DNA of 64,000 nt from CALDSL01 sp039810245 (GTDB taxonomy: Bacteria > Chloroflexota > Anaerolineae > Anaerolineales > Anaerolineaceae): positions 1 through 64,000 of the forward strand of contig JBDHWQ010000005.1 in NCBI GenBank assembly GCA_039810245.1. The letters are read 5' to 3'. This document shows, piece by piece, positions 61,239 through 64,000 of this stretch (its first letter is position 1; each line of letters begins with the position of its first letter). A program made the position numbers and the translations under genes. Under the pieces are notes generated by a model. The model did no database searches. It saw nothing but the letters and a program-made list of their open reading frames with translations, and was not told the DNA's origin.

Positions 61239-61370
61239 GTTGGCAGCCTATCCATGGGTATGGGTTCGTTTGTGATGGCTCCCGCCTGTTTTCCGGTGGG
61301 TATAGCCATGATTATACATCGAATGCAGCCGCCTCATGCGATGCACGGAGTATGCCAGCCGGGTTCATGC

Positions 61371-61376
61371 TACAAT
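61371..61376 (+). promoter_or_regulatory. -10 box of the MFS transporter gene
   Basis: TACAAT, 33 bp before the start at 61410. No clear -35. Confidence 0.45.
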
Positions 61377-61409
61377 GGTGCGGCTGGATTCTTTCCTCGG
61401 GGAGCCTGT

Positions 61410-62633
61410 ATGGGTTTGAACGTATTCCGGATGCGCGGCGTGTATCCGCGGCAGTACTGGTTATTATTTTGGGGCTATATGATCAGCACAATCGGGCAGT
61501 CGATGATCTGGCCGTTTCTGATCATTTACGTCAGCGAGAAGCTCAACCAACCGCTGACCGCGGTGGCCTCGCTGATGACGATCAATGCCGTCACCGGGCT
61601 GGTATTTTCGTTTTTCTCCGGCCCGGTGGTTGACCGCGCCGGCCGCAAGTGGGTGATGGTGGTCAGCCTGCTGGTGAGCGGGCTGGTGTATTTCTTCTAC
61701 AGCCGCGCCGCCAGCCTGCTGGCGTTTGCCGTGCTCCAGGCGATTTCGGGGGCGTTCAATCCGCTGTACCGCGTGGCTGCCGACGCGATGATGGCCGACC
61801 TGATCCCCAGCGACCAGCGCGTGGATGCGTACGCGTTGATGCGGCTGGGGCACAATATGGGCGTGGCCATTGGCCCGGCGGTGGGTGGGTTTATCGCGGC
61901 ATCATCCTACGCGATGGCTTTTTACTTCGCCATGGCCGGGATGATGCTCTTCGCCGTTTTGGTGGCTATGTTCGCCGTCGAAACCCTGCCTGCGCATGCC
62001 GGTTCGCTCGCGCAGCCAGCCGGCCGGTTTGGCGGGTACGATCGCCTGGTGCGCGACCGCCCGTTTTTGTACTTCGCGCTCAGTTTCACGCTGACACAGG
62101 TGCCGGCCACCATCTTGTGGGTGCTGCTGGCGGTGTATGCCAAGCGGAACTTTGGCATTCCAGAGAGCCTGTACGGGCTGATCCCAACCACGAACGCGGT
62201 GATGGTTCTGCTGCTGCAACTGTGGGTCACGCGCGTTACTAAGACCTATCCGCCGCTCAAGGCGCTGGCCGCCGGCGCGCTAGTCTATGGCCTGGCGCTG
62301 GGCAGCATCGCACTTGGGCGCGGGTTCTGGTGGTTCTGGGCGACGATGGTGTTCTATACCGTAGGCGAGATGATCCTGATGCCCACCGCCACCACCTATA
62401 CCGCGAATCTGGCACCGCCGGATATGCGCGGGCGGTACATGAGCGTGTACACGCTGAGCTGGGGCGCGGCGTCGGGTATTGGGCCGGTGCTGGGCGGGTT
62501 TTTGAGTGATACCCTGGGGCCGCGTTCTCCCTGGGTAGGAGCGATGGTGATTGGACTGCTCAGCGCCGCAGCATTCCTGCTGCTTTCGCGCCATCCCGAC
62601 CCGCGTGCGGTGCAGCAAAATCCTGCGTTATAA
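61410..62633 (+). CDS. MFS transporter
   Basis: 407 aa from the ATG at 61410 (GGGGAG site). The frame is open back to 61254, but that part contains the -10 box. Twelve hydrophobic segments, the MFS loop 2-3 signature (GPVVDRAGRKWVMVVSLL) and its weaker repeat in the C half are seen. The best resemblance is to drug/multidrug efflux members (DHA1-like). Substrate unknown. Confidence 0.88.
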   Translation: MGLNVFRMRGVYPRQYWLLFWGYMISTIGQSMIWPFLIIYVSEKLNQPLTAVASLMTINAVTGLVFSFFSGPVVDRAGRKWVMVVSLLVSGLVYFFYSRAASLLAFAVLQAISGAFNPLYRVAADAMMADLIPSDQRVDAYALMRLGHNMGVAIGPAVGGFIAASSYAMAFYFAMAGMMLFAVLVAMFAVETLPAHAGSLAQPAGRFGGYDRLVRDRPFLYFALSFTLTQVPATILWVLLAVYAKRNFGIPESLYGLIPTTNAVMVLLLQLWVTRVTKTYPPLKALAAGALVYGLALGSIALGRGFWWFWATMVFYTVGEMILMPTATTYTANLAPPDMRGRYMSVYTLSWGAASGIGPVLGGFLSDTLGPRSPWVGAMVIGLLSAAAFLLLSRHPDPRAVQQNPAL

Positions 62634-62639
62634 AATTGA

Positions 62640-62669
62640 TTGACAAACTTCCGCCAAATGCGCTACTCT
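62640..62669 (+). promoter_or_regulatory. Promoter of the downstream lipoprotein gene
   Basis: TTGACA, 18-bp spacer, TACTCT. It implies a 5' leader of about 175 nt before the start at 62851. Confidence 0.6.
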
Positions 62670-62850
62670 TAACCAACAGGTTCGGAGCATGTTCGTCCGG
62701 GCTGCGTTTGAGGGGGTTATCTAGATTCTCTGTGGGCTTCTGTTCCCGCGTGCCAGTCAAACCATTCCTCGAGCAATGCCGTGTCGATCCCTGGGCCTGG
62801 AATCCAATCCACCACCCATTTTTCACCGTATTTCCTCAGGAGTTACAGCA

Positions 62851-63702
62851 ATGGCACGCAAGTTTATTGTTTTCCTCGTTTTGGCGCTGGTGCTGACGGC
62901 CTGCACAGGACCGAAAGCCGTCGATGTGCAACCCACCAACCCCCCCAGCCTCTCTGTAGCAACTGCCACACCGGCCCCGGCCCAACCTACCGCGGTTCCG
63001 CCCACAGAGACACCCGTACCGCCGACCACAGCGCCAACCGAAGCGCCAACCGAGGTGCCGACCGAAGCACCGACCGCCGGGCCGACTGACACGCCCGAGC
63101 CAACCGGCCCGCAGCCGCTGCTCGAAGATTTTGACAGCGACACGCCCGAAGGCTGGAAGTTCTTTTACGTGGCGGGCACCGAGCGCGGAAACCACATCTT
63201 CACCGAAGACAGCAAGCTGATGTTCGAGCTGAACACCAAAGAGACTTACGGCTATAGCTACTACGAGAACCAGGAATACACCGACGTCGTGGTCTCAGCC
63301 GAGGTGGAGAACATGGGCGACAATAGCAACGGCATGGCCGTTACCTGCCGCATGAACGACAAGGGCTGGTACGAGCTGCGCATCAGCAGCGATGCCAAGC
63401 TGAACGTATTCCGCTATGACCAGTTGAAGAAAGACAAAGGACAGAACCCCTACGTGCAGCTCATCCCGCAGTACATCCTGCGCGAAATCAACCCCGGGTT
63501 CAAGACCAACAATATCACCCTGGCCTGCGTGGGGAACGAAATCCGTATCTTCATCAACGAGACCGAAATGGTATACGATAACAAGACCATTACCGACAGC
63601 ACCTATAAGTCGGGGTATGTTGGCTTGGGAGCGATGTCCTTCACCACCAGCAACTACGGGGTGAAGGTAGGCGTACAAGCCATCGCCGCCGAAGTGCCGT
63701 AG
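62851..63702 (+). CDS. Lipoprotein with LamG/DUF1080-like beta-sandwich domain
   Basis: 283 aa from the ATG at 62851 (AGGAGTT site). The lipobox LTAC (Cys17) is followed by a Thr/Pro/Glu-rich linker (about residues 30-85), then a jelly-roll-like domain: FDSDTPEGWKFFYV, then YTDVVVSAEVEN, NSNGMAVTCRMND, GWYELRIS and GYVGLGAMSF. Such domains bind carbohydrates in related proteins. It stands alone with its own promoter and terminator. Confidence 0.8.
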   Translation: MARKFIVFLVLALVLTACTGPKAVDVQPTNPPSLSVATATPAPAQPTAVPPTETPVPPTTAPTEAPTEVPTEAPTAGPTDTPEPTGPQPLLEDFDSDTPEGWKFFYVAGTERGNHIFTEDSKLMFELNTKETYGYSYYENQEYTDVVVSAEVENMGDNSNGMAVTCRMNDKGWYELRISSDAKLNVFRYDQLKKDKGQNPYVQLIPQYILREINPGFKTNNITLACVGNEIRIFINETEMVYDNKTITDSTYKSGYVGLGAMSFTTSNYGVKVGVQAIAAEVP

Positions 63703-63720
63703 CATTCGATGGTTGAAGAT

Positions 63721-63758
63721 AAATGCCCGGGTGCAGCGCTGCACCCGGGCATTTTTTC
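63721..63758. terminator. Intrinsic terminator
   Basis: A 17-18-bp perfect stem (AAATGCCCGGGTGCAGC and its complement, almost no loop) followed by TTTTTT. Confidence 0.95.
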
Positions 63759-63775
63759 TATGACATTTCCCCCAC

Positions 63776-63804
63776 TTGTATTTACGCGGGGTGTATGCTA
63801 CGCT
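63776..63804 (+). promoter_or_regulatory. Weak promoter-like element
   Basis: TTGTAT, 17-bp spacer, TACGCT, upstream of the hairpin-rich end of the window. Confidence 0.3.
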
Positions 63805-63810
63805 GTTTTC

Positions 63811-64000
63811 ACATGAGCAGATGCCATACTGACAACTGAGGCGAGGGAGTTTACAACCTGAGCTGTGGAAGCGTGTGTGGCAATATAGCCACTTTAGGGA
63901 CCGATCTGGTTACCCTGGATATCCTGTGGCATGCCTGCCAGATGGCGGCACCCGCAACAATAGCGGGTTTGACCAGGAGACGAGCATTCCATTTGGAGTA
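63811..64000 (+). ncRNA. Hairpin-rich, gene-free sequence cut by the window end
   Basis: No reading frame of useful size. Stems can be drawn at 63877-63892, 63896-63916 (with a 2-nt bulge), 63927-63940 and 63951-63967. It could be the start of an RNA gene or the leader of a gene beyond the window; no known class recognised. Confidence 0.3.

Overview
The window is about 64 kb of GC-rich, densely coding bacterial chromosome. The gene set fits a heterotrophic Chloroflexota bacterium, probably Anaerolineae-like; this is inference from gene content and style, since there is no rRNA or tRNA here to settle it. Supporting signs are the dnaB/DnaD-like/helicase-loader cluster, a sodium-pumping methylmalonyl-CoA decarboxylase set, a bactofilin, many lipoproteins with Thr/Pro/Ala-rich linkers, several DUF92/YccF/CPBP membrane proteins, and several genes whose -10 box lies only 6-10 nt from the start codon. 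I saw no CRISPR array, insertion sequence, phage or integrase.

Layout. 0.1-3.6 kb: methylmalonyl-CoA decarboxylase operon (carboxyltransferase, OadG-like subunit, frameshifted biotin carrier, beta subunit). 3.6-4.3 kb: an orphan atypical response regulator. 4.8-8.9 kb: DUF151 nuclease-like protein, DnaB, DnaD-like protein and a loader-like ATPase with two AAA+ modules. 9.0-13.7 kb: a cellobiose phosphorylase behind a strong promoter and a CelR-type operator, a GT-C mannosyltransferase-like protein and a mutarotase-fold protein. 13.7-22.3 kb: a long minus-strand block with a PEBP lipoprotein, membrane proteins, a catalytically eroded prolyl-tRNA-synthetase-like protein, CPBP protease, bactofilin, sugar acyltransferase, AhpD-like protein, 3-methyladenine glycosylase and a sugar-nucleotide epimerase. 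22.4-29.6 kb: GT-C protein, rubrerythrin, a shortened OpuAC lipoprotein, YccF protein, CPBP protease and a repeat lipoprotein.

29.6-31.1 kb is the least ordinary stretch. A small helical ORF is flanked by two regions that look like structured RNAs with their own promoters; the first ends in an intrinsic terminator. After it come a secreted four-repeat protein, a lipoprotein, alpha-glucan phosphorylase behind a leader terminator, a DUF2179 protein, NfeD, DnaK, a C39-like protease, SbcD-like nuclease and a second C39-like protein. 43.3-49.8 kb is a carbohydrate locus (ROK regulator, solute-binding protein, two permeases, GH3 N-acetylglucosaminidase-like enzyme) with no ATPase gene. 50-64 kb holds a CorC/HlyC protein, SbcC, two glycosyltransferases, a PlsY-like protein, PolX, a pseudo-phosphatase/propeller membrane protein, an MFS transporter, a lipoprotein, and a possible third structured RNA cut by the window end.

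The strongest leads are the prolyl-tRNA-synthetase-like protein that has lost its aminoacylation signatures but keeps the editing domain, the structured RNA regions at 29.7-30.9 kb, the two-module helicase-loader-like ATPase, and the exact CelR-type operator at the cellobiose phosphorylase promoter. All assignments come from reading the sequence; no database search was run.
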